Below the pieces are notes generated by a model. That model was not told the DNA's origin and ran no database searches. It saw only the letters and a program-made list of their open reading frames with translations. From NCBI GenBank assembly GCA_016795105.1, contig JAEUIH010000058.1, positions 1 to 49,572 on the forward strand: a stretch of 49,572 nucleotides of DNA. The letters run 5' to 3'. How positions within the stretch are numbered: position 1 is the first letter of the stretch; each line of letters starts with the position of its first letter. Source of the stretch: Planctomyces sp. (lineage in GTDB: Bacteria > Planctomycetota > Planctomycetia > Planctomycetales > Planctomycetaceae). The translations under genes were made by a program, and so were the position numbers. Below, piece after piece: positions 1-9,223 of the stretch.

Positions 1-94
1 TCACTACATCACGTTTTGACTTTCCAAACACGGCCGTTTTCAAAAAGTCATCTCAAAAACACGGCAAATAATTTTTTCGCCGGGTCGGATTCGG

Positions 95-475
95 TCACTT
101 CTGGGGAAGTCGGGTTAGAATCGGTACTCCACAGCCATCGTCCGACTCAGAGCACACCACCGCTCGAAATGGACGCTGTGAGTACTCCCTGGAAATCGCC
201 TTGGCGTAGGGCAGGGTGCCATCAAATTGAGCATCTCTTCTTCGAATTACTGCGTGGCTGAATCTGAGCCATTCGCAACGTTCTTCGAGCAGTTTGTACT
301 GCAACGCTGAAAGGCGAGATTCTACTGACTGGAGGCTCTGCTTGATCGTCTTCCACCACGTTTTTGGGCACTCGATGATGACACGACCATGGCTGACCCC
401 AAACTGTTCAAGAGCCTGCCACATGAGTTCTGATTCTTCCACGATCCTCGGATCAACTGCATACTCATGGATCAT
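95..475 (-). CDS. Small partner protein of DUF3696-type ATPase, possibly truncated
   Basis: A 126-residue protein of unknown function. Its ATG overlaps the stop codon of the upstream ATPase gene (TGATG), so the two are translationally coupled and probably act together. It opens with MIHEYAVDPRIV and has an aromatic/basic stretch (PKTWWKTIKQ) near residue 40. I see no membrane segment, signal peptide or nuclease motif. From memory, the opening resembles the N-terminus of longer proteins that accompany such ATPases and continue into a phospholipase-D-like nuclease half. If so, this copy has lost that half: all three frames beyond the TGA stop within about 15 codons. The family link is a weak inference; the coupling to the ATPase is seen directly. 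Confidence 0.6.
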   Translation of the reverse strand: MIHEYAVDPRIVEESELMWQALEQFGVSHGRVIIECPKTWWKTIKQSLQSVESRLSALQYKLLEERCEWLRFSHAVIRRRDAQFDGTLPYAKAISREYSQRPFRAVVCSESDDGCGVPILTRLPQK

Positions 476-2556
476 CAGTACAACTCCTCGGCCCGTTCCG
501 TGAAGAACCCCCGAGGCCAGCGATCAATGAAGTCCCCGTCCTCACTGATCCGAAGACGCTGGAAGGTGGTTCCCTGCCCAAGATTATCCACCCACATCAC
601 ACAGACATCGTCAGGCTTCACCGGCGGAATATGATCCGGAAGCTCCCCGTCTGTCGTCTGCCGAATTCGACGCAAGACTCGGAGAATCAAGTGTTCGCTG
701 TGGGTTTCGATGAGAAGACTGGGCCTTTTGTGTAAGGTTAAGTTCGTTTTCTTATCCGCCTGCAACAACAGCAGGTCACCAATCCTGGCGGCGAGCGATG
801 GGTGCAGGTGCAATTCCGGTTGTTCAATCGCAACAAAATCACCGACACGAGACTCAGCACTGATCCCCTGGATGATCCCTGCAACCACTGGAACCAACTG
901 AGTGATTCCCTCCCCAAGATCCTGCGGGTGAAATACTGCCTCATCTGAACTTCTACGCAACTCGATCCTGTTGTACGTCTGAGCCGATCGAATGAACTCA
1001 GCCAACGCTGTCGCATGCGGATCATCCATTGGCAGATCACTGATTGAAGATTCTCCAGAGCTCCTCAATCGGCTTACCTCAACCTCAACAAGTCCAATTC
1101 GTTCCAACGAATATCCGGTGCCTAAGCCTACGACGGGATCTCTCAGCATCTCTGAACATTTCTGCAGGTCTGATTCACTACAGACCAGCAGCCATCGCCA
1201 CGCTCCCAAGCCATCTCCCCAAAGGCGATATGGATCAAGTTGCCGACTATCAAGTTGTCGTGGTACAGAACTCCTTTTCGGACCAATATAGAGCATCTGA
1301 TCGAGGGTTTTGATCAACGTCCTGAGACTGCCGCGCACAAGTTCATCAATGATCGACTGTTGGTGAATTACTTTGTTCAGACGATGCATCTCGGAGTCTG
1401 ACAACTCTTCGTGCCCAACATCCAACCATCCAAAAGGTAGCGGTACGTTCAGGTCGGGAATTACAGAATGCCTGCCAATCATCCGTTCACATGAAACAGC
1501 CTCATCTTCATAGAACACGGTGCGTAACAGGGATACAGCCGAGAACAAGCTGTCTCGAAATTCCTCCGTCGTCAACACGGCCCATGGGATCGAAACTGTG
1601 AGGTCCGGGTCAATGGAGACATGCCGAAAGGAAACGTAGAATTCTTCAAGGTTTTCCGTTTGTGAGGTACTCGAAACACCAACGGCACCCGCCATGCTTT
1701 GAATGACATCAATCAACCTCGCGTGAACCAACGGAATTGCTTCGGCTGATGTCAGTGTCTCTGAGTCCGATGGAATTGCCAACACGTCTCTCGATACCAC
1801 GAATTCAGTATCAGGTGACAAGCACTGCTGCACGCGGCTTCGGCTGGAAGCTTCGAAGCAATCAGCAAGCAACTGTTCAATGCGTTTTGCTCGAGCGCCA
1901 AGCTTCTGCAACGCCCCCCGTCGTGAAGCTTCAAGGAAGTCATCACGCGAAAATAATTGATCGTGCATTTCGTAGAAATCGGGATCGATCGCTCCGCTTG
2001 CTGGATTGAACCACATTGATGGACCGCTGAGATGGAATCCTCCAAGCTCAGGTCTTAACGAACTCGCGACCATCGATTCACGAAACGCGATTGTTTCAAA
2101 ACCGGAAACAGAGAACAGCAATTCTGAAATCCGACCTCCCCGAATCGTCACAGAAATGGAAACCGGAAAATCGTAACCATTAAAGGCCAATCCAGTTCTG
2201 GGTTCGAGTTGAAGAAGGTTCTTCCTGCTCAGAACGACTGAATAGTTGCCATTGTAGTGGAGATGAGCATTGACATCTTCCCAGCGATGAATCATGGCTT
2301 CGATACGGATGCAATCTGCATCTGGGCGATGTAGAGCGTTCTGGAAACCGCCGAGGTTAACGGTCCCTTCGCCGTCAAGCGGCATGGTGGGATCCGGTCG
2401 ATTTCGGCAGAGCAACTCGCGAAGGTAGAGCAGGGCATGAAGCACCGTACTTTTGCCTGCACTGTTTGTTCCGAAGAGCAATGTGACCGGACGAAGAGGA
2501 ATGTGCTGGCGTTTCCCAATGCCCTTGAAGTTTTCAATCCAGAGATCCGTGATCAT
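475..2556 (-). CDS. AAA/ABC-type ATPase with DUF3696-like C-terminus (OLD-like, putative defence)
   Basis: A 693-residue ATPase of the SMC/RecF/OLD-like class. The N-terminus (MITDLWIENFKGIG) is typical. Walker A is GTNSAGKST at residues 29-37. The C-terminal half holds Walker B with the following signature (FVAIEQPELHLHP, about residue 574) and the H-loop ETHSEH near 617. The tail (GDFIDRWPRGFFTERAEEL) matches the DUF3696 ending, where the chain usually stops. The roughly 450-residue insert between the ATPase halves would be coiled-coil or dimerisation sequence. No TOPRIM nuclease domain follows, so any effector is probably the overlapping downstream partner. Paired ATPase-effector genes of this kind are common in anti-phage loci; the defence role is inferred. 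The start has only a weak GGAAAA upstream. Confidence 0.85.
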   Translation of the reverse strand: MITDLWIENFKGIGKRQHIPLRPVTLLFGTNSAGKSTVLHALLYLRELLCRNRPDPTMPLDGEGTVNLGGFQNALHRPDADCIRIEAMIHRWEDVNAHLHYNGNYSVVLSRKNLLQLEPRTGLAFNGYDFPVSISVTIRGGRISELLFSVSGFETIAFRESMVASSLRPELGGFHLSGPSMWFNPASGAIDPDFYEMHDQLFSRDDFLEASRRGALQKLGARAKRIEQLLADCFEASSRSRVQQCLSPDTEFVVSRDVLAIPSDSETLTSAEAIPLVHARLIDVIQSMAGAVGVSSTSQTENLEEFYVSFRHVSIDPDLTVSIPWAVLTTEEFRDSLFSAVSLLRTVFYEDEAVSCERMIGRHSVIPDLNVPLPFGWLDVGHEELSDSEMHRLNKVIHQQSIIDELVRGSLRTLIKTLDQMLYIGPKRSSVPRQLDSRQLDPYRLWGDGLGAWRWLLVCSESDLQKCSEMLRDPVVGLGTGYSLERIGLVEVEVSRLRSSGESSISDLPMDDPHATALAEFIRSAQTYNRIELRRSSDEAVFHPQDLGEGITQLVPVVAGIIQGISAESRVGDFVAIEQPELHLHPSLAARIGDLLLLQADKKTNLTLHKRPSLLIETHSEHLILRVLRRIRQTTDGELPDHIPPVKPDDVCVMWVDNLGQGTTFQRLRISEDGDFIDRWPRGFFTERAEELY

Positions 2557-2864
2557 ATTTGCCAGATTTTCCGGGTTTGGGTTCAGAATTCAGAATGAAG
2601 CTGCCATCACAACGCTCCAGCATTTCCAATCGCGTATCACGCGTCTGTATTCATCTATCCTACCACGCAGATTTGATAGAGCAAAAGCAAGTGAAGTGGG
2701 CCCTCTTTCTTCGAACCAGCGGCTAAGGTGGGTGGATTTGAATTGGATGCGCACTTGTGAAAAATGGGATTCGTGGTGGTACTCCACCCCACACCTTCAC
2801 ATGCTCACCAGGTGCTCAAATTCATTTGACCGCATCTGGGCGCTGACATCCGCTCGATGGGCCT
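2557..2864. other. Intergenic stretch without a recognisable gene
   Basis: About 300 bases between the start of the ATPase gene and the stop of the PEP-CTERM gene. Short ORFs exist on both strands but none has a convincing ribosome-binding site or natural-looking protein. It should hold the promoter of the minus-strand ATPase unit; I cannot place -35/-10 boxes. A short direct repeat, TTCAGAATTCAGAATG, lies at about 2583. Confidence 0.5.
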
Positions 2865-3593
2865 TCACGGTCTTGGTTGACGTCGACGACGGACTGCGAA
2901 TGCACCGATGGCACCTGCTCCCCACATCGCGATGGAAGCAGGTTCGGGGACTGCGGCGGGTGCAGACAATACAAAGTTATCAAATGACTGAACGGAGAAA
3001 TCGTAGAGTCCAACATGGCCTGTTGAAAACAGGCTCGTTTCAAGGGTAGTGACAGGACCAGCGTGTCCTGAGACGAAGGCAGCATACTTGTCTCCAATCA
3101 CTTCAACTCTCAAATGCGTATCTGAGACTTCTGGAGTGAACAGAAATGAAACCTCCCCCTCAATCGGATTAACAACACCGTCAATGACTCGGTGCCAGTA
3201 GAGAGCTGTTCCGGCGTTGCCGTCACGTCGCCCGAAGCCCCAGCCTTCGCCTCCAGTGACCAGCAAAATGCCGTTTCTACCATCTGCATCTCCGCGCAAC
3301 CAAATACCACCATCGGCAATGTCAAAAACATCAACCTCCAGCACAAAGTCTGTCACCGACAAGGACAGTATGCTTCTCGAGTGAGGCCAATTGTTGCTGG
3401 CAGATGCAGAATACCGTCCGGATGTCGTTGACCAGCTACCAGCTTGATTTCCCCACAGAGGGGAAGGCGTTGAATCAAAGTCATCCTGAAAGATCACTCC
3501 GCCTACACAGGCACCTTGCAGTAGAAACACGCTGCCAATCGAAAAGGCGACTGCAAACAGATTACGGTACGATCTGAGTATTGAGGAGAACAT
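2865..3593 (-). CDS. PEP-CTERM sorting-domain protein, secreted
   Basis: A 242-residue exported protein. An N-terminal signal segment (about residues 10-30, LFAVAFSIGSVFLLQG) is followed by a beta-rich region resembling a LamG/concanavalin-like or DUF1080-like fold (DDFDS, LEVDVFDIADGGIWLRG). The end is a classic PEP-CTERM tripartite tail: VPEPASIAMW, a hydrophobic helix and RRRRQ. The tail directs export and exosortase processing; no exosortase gene is in the window. I start at the second ATG (3593), which has GGAG six bases upstream, instead of 3605, which has none. It is probably a surface or exopolymer-associated protein. The ligand is unknown. It sits between two putative defence units with no evident functional link. 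Confidence 0.8.
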   Translation of the reverse strand: MFSSILRSYRNLFAVAFSIGSVFLLQGACVGGVIFQDDFDSTPSPLWGNQAGSWSTTSGRYSASASNNWPHSRSILSLSVTDFVLEVDVFDIADGGIWLRGDADGRNGILLVTGGEGWGFGRRDGNAGTALYWHRVIDGVVNPIEGEVSFLFTPEVSDTHLRVEVIGDKYAAFVSGHAGPVTTLETSLFSTGHVGLYDFSVQSFDNFVLSAPAAVPEPASIAMWGAGAIGAFAVRRRRQPRP

Positions 3594-4532
3594 CAGAGGC
3601 TCCATTTCAAGGCATTCGGAGAATTCAGCGTCAAATAGAAGGTCAAGAAGTCTATCACGCTCGCACGTTCCTTTCTAACGTACACAACACGCTGTGGCCA
3701 TGGCATTGCTGCTTTAAACATAAGTCACACTCGTCGTGAAGTCGTTGCGCACCTCTTCCGCAGTCTTGAAACCTCATCTTCCGCATGTGTGCCTCGACGA
3801 AATCCGGAACCTAGTACTGACGTGCCGCAGCTGCAGCCGAGGAGTTGCAGGAAAGTTCGCCCAGATCCCGACCATCCGTATCCTTGAACGACTTCATCGC
3901 CGCAACAATTTCCTGATCGATAGCCATCATCCGCTCCATGAAACACTGATTCAGCAAAAGGGCCGGAATGAAGCCAGTCGAGCACACTTCCTCCAGGCCA
4001 GATTCAACGAAGCAGGCCAGCACCTGATCTCACAATGGGAGCCGGCACTAAAAAGTGACCCATGATCTGAACTTTCAGGTAGTGCTCCTACTGCCTTTTG
4101 TCCCAATGACTTCGAGCGTACCAGATTGTCCCGCCGGTAATCCACAATGTAAGATCCATACAGAATCCAAAGTCTTATCGATCCTGAACCACGCCATACG
4201 CTGTGAGGTAGATCACCGTATGCAAACACACGTTCTCCTATGCGGCTGGCAAATGAGAATCGGGTTTGCGGATGCTCTTAGAAAGGACCGAATTCTTCAC
4301 TATAAGAGTGTTAAAGCTGGCGCCAGAACCAACAAATACTGACCTTTCAATCAAAAAACGAATGTCGGTGCTCGGCTTGCTCGGTCTTTCCGCCCATCGA
4401 TGGCGGAAGCAACGGGGCAACACATGTTTCTGCTGAGTAATGCGGTGATCTTCTTTGACGAACGACTTTTCGGATGTCACCATGTCCGGGGCATTCGTCA
4501 CACCCGTAAGCCAGAAGCCGACTTTCAAACCA
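3594..4532. other. Gene-poor stretch upstream of drmD
   Basis: About 0.9 kb in which no ORF has both a ribosome-binding site and a convincing protein. Minus-strand fragments around 3811-4229 read naturally for short runs (for example MMAIDQEIVAAMKSF), then shift frame, as expected of eroded genes. I could not assign them to a family. The right end must contain the drmD promoter. This fits a rearranged island where neighbouring genes have decayed. Confidence 0.4.
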
Positions 4533-6119
4533 ATGAGTACAACAGTCGACGACGACATCCCGAACATTCACAGTGCACCGATTCCGTCTCCAGGCGAAAT
4601 TGTCCGAGTCAGACAGCGGTTTTACTTGGTTGAAGAGGTGATTCGGGCGAAGCGAAAATCCGACAGCTCCGTAGTACGATTGTCCTGCATTGAAGATGAT
4701 GCGCAGGGACAGCCCCTGGAGGTTCTCTGGGAACGAGAATTGGATGCCGAACCCTTCCGGGGTGAGCAATGGGCTGGTCTCGGGCAGAACGGCTTCGACG
4801 ACCCAGATCTTTTTTCCTCATACTTCAACACCCTGAAGTGGAACTGCGTCACTGCGACTGACCCGAATCTGTTTCAGTCGCCATTCCGGGCCGGTATCAA
4901 GTTGGAAGCCTACCAGCTGGAACCACTCAGAAAGGCTCTTCGGTTGCCACGAGTCAACCTGTTTATCGCGGATGACGTCGGTCTCGGTAAAACCATTGAA
5001 GCGGGACTGATTGCCCGCGAACTGCTACTCCGCAAACGCGTTCGAGACATCGTGGTTTCTGCTCCGCCTTCGATGCTGCTCCAGTGGAAGGACGAACTGG
5101 AATCACGCTTCGGACTCACCTTCGAGATCCTCGACAAAGACTACGTCAAACGTGTCCGCCAAGAGCGAGGCTTCAGCGTTAATCCGTGGAGCACGCATTC
5201 CCGTTTCCTGATTTCGCACCGTTTGCTGATTGATGAACACTACGGAGCCCCTCTGCGCGATTGGCTCGGAACATTTCGACCGGGCTCTCTGTTAGTGCTG
5301 GATGAAGCGCACCATGCAGCCCCATCCAGCGGACAGCGATATGCGATCGACTCAAAGATCACGCGAGCCGTCGAAGATTTTGCGAAACGTTTTGAACACC
5401 GATTGTTCCTGTCAGCGACGCCCCACAACGGTCACAGCAACAGCTTCTCGCGACTGCTCGAACTATTGGACCCGCAGCGGTTCTGCCGAGGCGTCGCTGT
5501 TGAACCTGCTCATCGCGACGAAGTCGTCGTGCGACGACTGAAGGAAGACATCCGCGCCGTTGGCATCGAGGGCTTTCCACAGCGTGAAGTTATCCAGGTC
5601 GACATTGAAGGGTTGCCATCTGACGCTCCGGAATTGGCGTTGATGGCCCTGCTGAATCAGTATCGAGAACTGCGTGAACGTCGGATGCAGGGGCAGAATA
5701 AGCGTCAGCAGGCTGCCGCCGGACTTCTAATCACGGGTTTGCAACAGCGTTTACTGTCGTCGATTGAAGCTTTTGCCCGCACGTTGGCAGTCCACAAGAG
5801 AACAGTTCAGCGACAGTGGGAAGCCTCTCACAAGTCAAGAGGTCCCGCAGCGACGGTTAGGACGACCACGTTCGATCTGCTTTCGGACAGCGTGGATTAC
5901 GACAACGATCGCGCGAACATGTCAGAAGACGAACTTCAGGCAGAAGAGGATGCCCAGTTCGAGGCGGCATCAGAGGCGTCAGCGATCATGGCTGGTGACA
6001 CAAATGCGTCCGAACTATGGCAGGCAGAACAGCAACTTCTGGAGAAAATGACGACTATCGCGAACGCGTCACGAGGTCAGGCAGACGCGAGAATTCGAAA
6101 ACTGATCGATTGGATATAA
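4533..6119 (+). CDS. drmD: DISARM SNF2-like helicase DrmD, N-terminal part (interrupted by in-frame stop)
   Basis: First 528 codons of a DrmD-type SF2/SNF2 helicase. A DrmD-like leader (PSPGEIVRVRQRFYLVEEV) precedes the helicase ATP-binding domain: Q-like motif AYQLEPLRKAL near residue 127, Walker A DDVGLGKT at 147-154, DEAH at 257-260 and SATPHN at 294-299. I prefer the ATG at 4533, because the homologous leader starts there, over the upstream ATG at 4455. The frame ends at a TAA (6117-6119). The second helicase domain continues in exactly the same frame after it, so this is a single nonsense codon and not a frameshift. DISARM systems restrict phage DNA together with DrmA, DrmB and a methylase. 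As it stands, this half lacks motifs IV-VI and is probably inactive unless the stop is read through. Confidence 0.85.
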   Translation: MSTTVDDDIPNIHSAPIPSPGEIVRVRQRFYLVEEVIRAKRKSDSSVVRLSCIEDDAQGQPLEVLWERELDAEPFRGEQWAGLGQNGFDDPDLFSSYFNTLKWNCVTATDPNLFQSPFRAGIKLEAYQLEPLRKALRLPRVNLFIADDVGLGKTIEAGLIARELLLRKRVRDIVVSAPPSMLLQWKDELESRFGLTFEILDKDYVKRVRQERGFSVNPWSTHSRFLISHRLLIDEHYGAPLRDWLGTFRPGSLLVLDEAHHAAPSSGQRYAIDSKITRAVEDFAKRFEHRLFLSATPHNGHSNSFSRLLELLDPQRFCRGVAVEPAHRDEVVVRRLKEDIRAVGIEGFPQREVIQVDIEGLPSDAPELALMALLNQYRELRERRMQGQNKRQQAAAGLLITGLQQRLLSSIEAFARTLAVHKRTVQRQWEASHKSRGPAATVRTTTFDLLSDSVDYDNDRANMSEDELQAEEDAQFEAASEASAIMAGDTNASELWQAEQQLLEKMTTIANASRGQADARIRKLIDWI

Positions 6120-6125
6120 GCGAAC

Positions 6126-7436
6126 ATGTGTCCGGGGCTGCAGGGCAAATCGACGTCCGCCATGCCCGGATGGAGCGAGACTCGCCTGCTGATCTTCACC
6201 GAGTACGAAGACACCAAACGTTATCTTGTGCAGCAACTTCAGGCGGCCATCGCCAAAACAGATCAGGCGGCTGTGCGAATCGAAGTATTCCACGGACCGA
6301 CCCCACCAGAGAAACGAGAAGAAATCAAGCGTGCCTTTAACGCGCCTCCACAGAAACATCCGGTCAGAATTCTTGTAGCGACCGATGCGGCTCGTGAAGG
6401 CTTAAACCTTCAGGCTCACTGCTGGAATTTGTTTCACTTTGACGTGCCGTGGAATCCCAGCCGAATGGAACAGCGGAACGGCCGCATCGATCGAAAGTTG
6501 CAGCCAAAAGACAAAGTGTGCTGTCACTACTTCTATTACCAGCAGCGTCCCGAAGACCGTATCCTTAAGGTTCTGGTTCGCAAAACTCAAACGATTCGTG
6601 AAGAACTCGGTAGCTTGTCGCAAGTGATCGATCCGCGGCTCGCGGCTACGATGAAGCGAGGTATTCGCCGCGATCAAATCGCGGAAATCGAATCCACAAT
6701 CGCAACCGCCGATCTTGATCCTGCTCAGCGCAAGGCCATCGAAAGCGAACTTGAGGCTACTCGACAACGACAGGATTCTCTGCGGCAACAGATTAACCAT
6801 CTCAGAACTCTTGCCGCTGCCTCGCAGGACAGCATTGGCCTGAATGAAGAGCTCTTTCAGAAGGCAATCTCCTCTTCGTTGCGGCTATTGAATGCTCCTC
6901 CCCTCAATCCAGTTACGGATTCGGTGAAACATCGCGTTCCTCGGCTCACTTTTCCTGCATTGGATCAACGACAAGGGGCTGATTCCTCGTGGGCCAACAC
7001 TATGGATTCTCTCCGAGTTCCTCGTGAACGTGGTCAGAAGCCATGGGACTGGCGAAAGGAATCCCCTGTGCGTCCGGTCGTATTTCAGGATCCGGGTGAG
7101 GTCACCGACGAGGTTGTTCACCTGTTCTTGGAACATCGAATTGTGCAGCGATTGCTCGGCAGATTCATCTCTCAGGGCTTTGTCTACGATGACCTGTCAC
7201 GAGCATGTCTCGCGCAGACACGTGATGCAATTCCGAGAGTCCTTCTGACCTGCAGGCTTGCACTCTATGGACCGGGTGCGGCTCGACTACATGAAGAACT
7301 GATCGTCATTTCGGCTCGCTGGACAGAAACCAGCATCCGCAAAGAGCCACTGCAACTACATTCAGAGGTGGAACATCAGAGAACATTAACACTGCTGAAC
7401 GAAGCTCTCGCCACCGCCGGACAACCTGATGGCTGA
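6126..7436 (+). CDS. drmD: DISARM SNF2-like helicase DrmD, C-terminal part
   Basis: Second part of drmD, in the same frame as the N-terminal part and separated from it by one TAA and two codons. It contains the helicase C-terminal domain: LLIFTEYEDT (motif IV), ATDAAREGLNLQAH (motif V) and NPSRMEQRNGRIDR (motif VI, arginine finger). A DrmD-specific tail of about 250 residues follows (PEDRILKVLVRKTQTIREELGS is split here for length: PEDRILKVLV, then RKTQTIREEL). The ATG at 6126 has no ribosome-binding site, so separate translation is doubtful and it is more likely part of an interrupted gene. Both halves are otherwise intact, so the stop is recent. The 3' end overlaps drmB by 8 bp, indicating one operon. 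The full product would be about 966 residues, near the usual DrmD length. Confidence 0.8.
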   Translation: MCPGLQGKSTSAMPGWSETRLLIFTEYEDTKRYLVQQLQAAIAKTDQAAVRIEVFHGPTPPEKREEIKRAFNAPPQKHPVRILVATDAAREGLNLQAHCWNLFHFDVPWNPSRMEQRNGRIDRKLQPKDKVCCHYFYYQQRPEDRILKVLVRKTQTIREELGSLSQVIDPRLAATMKRGIRRDQIAEIESTIATADLDPAQRKAIESELEATRQRQDSLRQQINHLRTLAAASQDSIGLNEELFQKAISSSLRLLNAPPLNPVTDSVKHRVPRLTFPALDQRQGADSSWANTMDSLRVPRERGQKPWDWRKESPVRPVVFQDPGEVTDEVVHLFLEHRIVQRLLGRFISQGFVYDDLSRACLAQTRDAIPRVLLTCRLALYGPGAARLHEELIVISARWTETSIRKEPLQLHSEVEHQRTLTLLNEALATAGQPDG

Positions 7437-9003
7437 AGGCCTACGGATGTTCGCACCTCCGAGAGAGAACAGCGAATCGTTCTCGGTTTCGTTTGGAGTC
7501 GTCGGTTGGCAGTTTCCGGAGTGGTTTGTGACCCAAGACGTGCGACAGCAGGTTTCAGAATCGGGTCATCAGATTCGTTCACGCCAGCTTGTCCATCGAT
7601 CGTCGCTAACACGTGGAAAGTACATTGGTGATGATCGAAAGAAACAAAATGTGGTTCCAGTCCGATTCGTCCGAGCTTGTCGCCATGGGCATATAGGCGA
7701 CATCGACTGGTACGCCTTTGTTCACAAAGATGGCAGCACTTGTCGCGCTAATTTATGGATGGATGACGTGGGGACGAGTGGGGACATCACAGAGATTCAG
7801 GTTCGGTGTGAATGCGGTCAGTCGCGTTTGCTGAGCGAAGCCGTGGAAACCGGGGGACATCACAAAGCAGGGGCTCTTGGCCTGTGTGATGGCAGCCAGC
7901 CTTGGCTTGGGCCTTTCGCGAATACGCGGTGCGAACAACCGAGTCGATTTCTCATCCGCACAGCGAGCAATGCATACTTTCCACAGAAGCTTGCCGTCAT
8001 TTCATTGCCTCCAAGAAATGAATCTGTGTCGAAGGCCGTTGAACAGGCATGGATGTTTCTTGAGGTTGCGGAGTCTGTTGAAGACGTAAAGCGGGAACGA
8101 AAGAAAGAACGAGTTGCGAAGACTTTGGAGGGCATCAGCGATGAGGAAGCATGGCAGGAGATTCAGCGGCGGTTGAATCCATCAAGCGAATCCGCATCCC
8201 GACTCAAACCAGATGAGCTGAAGACTCTCATTGCATGTGAATACGAACGCGGTGATGACAGGCCTGATGGCGACTTCTACGCTCGAGTTTTACCAGAAGC
8301 AGTTTGGGACTCACCTTGGATGAAGTCTGTTCGTCAGGTTGTTTTGGTTCATCGCCTGCGAGAAGTTGTGGCACAGGCAGGATTCACTCGATTTGAAGCA
8401 GCCAACACCAACGTTGAAGGGGAACTGGAGATTGGAGTTCAACCAGCGTTGCTGGCGCGGGAAATCACTTGGGTTCCCGCGATCGAAAATCGAGGGGAGG
8501 GAATCTTCATTCAGTTCAGGACAGAGTTGCTGGATGAATGGGTATCAAAACCTCAGGTCCAGAGCTATGGTTCCAGCCTGAACGCTGGCTTTGATATCTG
8601 GAAGGCAGAACACAAAGGATCGAAACGCGAGTTTCCGCCGCTTCAGTATTATTTACTGCACTCTCTCTCGCACATGCTGATTACCCAAATCTCTCTTGAG
8701 TGCGGTTATCCTGCAAGTTCCATTCGTGAACGAATCTATGCGTTTGATGATGTCGGCTATGGAATTCTTCTGTATACCGGCTCTCCGGACTCCGAAGGAA
8801 CACTGGGTGGGTTGGTACAAGAAGGGCGTCGCATTCATGAGCATATGCGACAGGCACTATGCCGATGCTCCATTGGCAGTCAGAGCAATGCACGAACATG
8901 TGCTCGACTTTCTGCTGAAGCCCGTCACGGCGGAAAACCTCATCGGACTGGTCGCTCGTGCGTATGCCCAGTACTACGATGTCGATTGGGATTTCGTCGG
9001 TGA
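7429..9003 (+). CDS. drmB: DISARM DUF1998 protein DrmB, 3'-truncated
   Basis: DrmB-type DUF1998 protein, probable partner of the DISARM helicase. Recognisable blocks are VRFVRACRHGHIGDIDW, the cysteine pairs CECG and GLCDGSQPWLG, LIRTASNAYFPQ, and the DUF1998 core LLHSLSHMLITQ...YGILLYTGSPDSEGTLGGL. Homology runs to about residue 476 (position 8858). The expected zinc-binding C-terminal part (CSSDP...H...C..C...CE..N) is missing, and the remaining 48 codons to the stop at 9003 are out-of-frame response-regulator sequence. Family members are usually nearer 600 residues. The start ATG overlaps drmD (ATGGCTGA), implying translational coupling. Loss of the zinc-binding end suggests a non-functional product. 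The family call is strong; activity is doubtful. Confidence 0.85.
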   Translation: MAEGLRMFAPPRENSESFSVSFGVVGWQFPEWFVTQDVRQQVSESGHQIRSRQLVHRSSLTRGKYIGDDRKKQNVVPVRFVRACRHGHIGDIDWYAFVHKDGSTCRANLWMDDVGTSGDITEIQVRCECGQSRLLSEAVETGGHHKAGALGLCDGSQPWLGPFANTRCEQPSRFLIRTASNAYFPQKLAVISLPPRNESVSKAVEQAWMFLEVAESVEDVKRERKKERVAKTLEGISDEEAWQEIQRRLNPSSESASRLKPDELKTLIACEYERGDDRPDGDFYARVLPEAVWDSPWMKSVRQVVLVHRLREVVAQAGFTRFEAANTNVEGELEIGVQPALLAREITWVPAIENRGEGIFIQFRTELLDEWVSKPQVQSYGSSLNAGFDIWKAEHKGSKREFPPLQYYLLHSLSHMLITQISLECGYPASSIRERIYAFDDVGYGILLYTGSPDSEGTLGGLVQEGRRIHEHMRQALCRCSIGSQSNARTCARLSAEARHGGKPHRTGRSCVCPVLRCRLGFRR

Positions 9004-9223
9004 GGATGTTGACGCCATTGAACGCGGCCTGAAGCGGCTCACGGCAAGAGAACGGGAGATACTCGAGTTTCTGGCCGAAGGGTACTCCAGCCGCGAAATC
9101 GGCAGTCAGCTTGGCGTTTCCCCAAAAACGGTAGAAGCCCATCGAGCCCGCATCAATGACAAAATGCGTTCAGATGACCTTGCCCACCTGGTTCGAATGG
9201 CACTGGCTGTTCAAGAAACGTAG
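8858..9223 (+). pseudogene. 3' fragment of a FixJ/NarL-type response regulator
   Basis: About 121 codons in the frame one base off drmB, starting at YADAPLAVRAM. In FixJ-type receivers this is the segment just after the conserved threonine. The receiver end follows (DFLLKPVTAENL), then an intact LuxR/GerE helix-turn-helix (LTAREREILEFLAEGYSSRE, then VSPKTVEAHRARINDKM) to a stop at 9223. The first 80 or so receiver residues, including the phosphoacceptor aspartate, are absent and replaced by drmB. This is a recombination scar: either a regulator gene was hit by insertion of the DISARM segment, or a deletion fused the two genes. The DNA-binding half looks well preserved, so the event may be recent. 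Confidence 0.75.

Noticed and set aside
2590-2787. Minus-strand 65-codon frame upstream of the ATPase
   Set aside because: No start site or family resemblance; probably chance.
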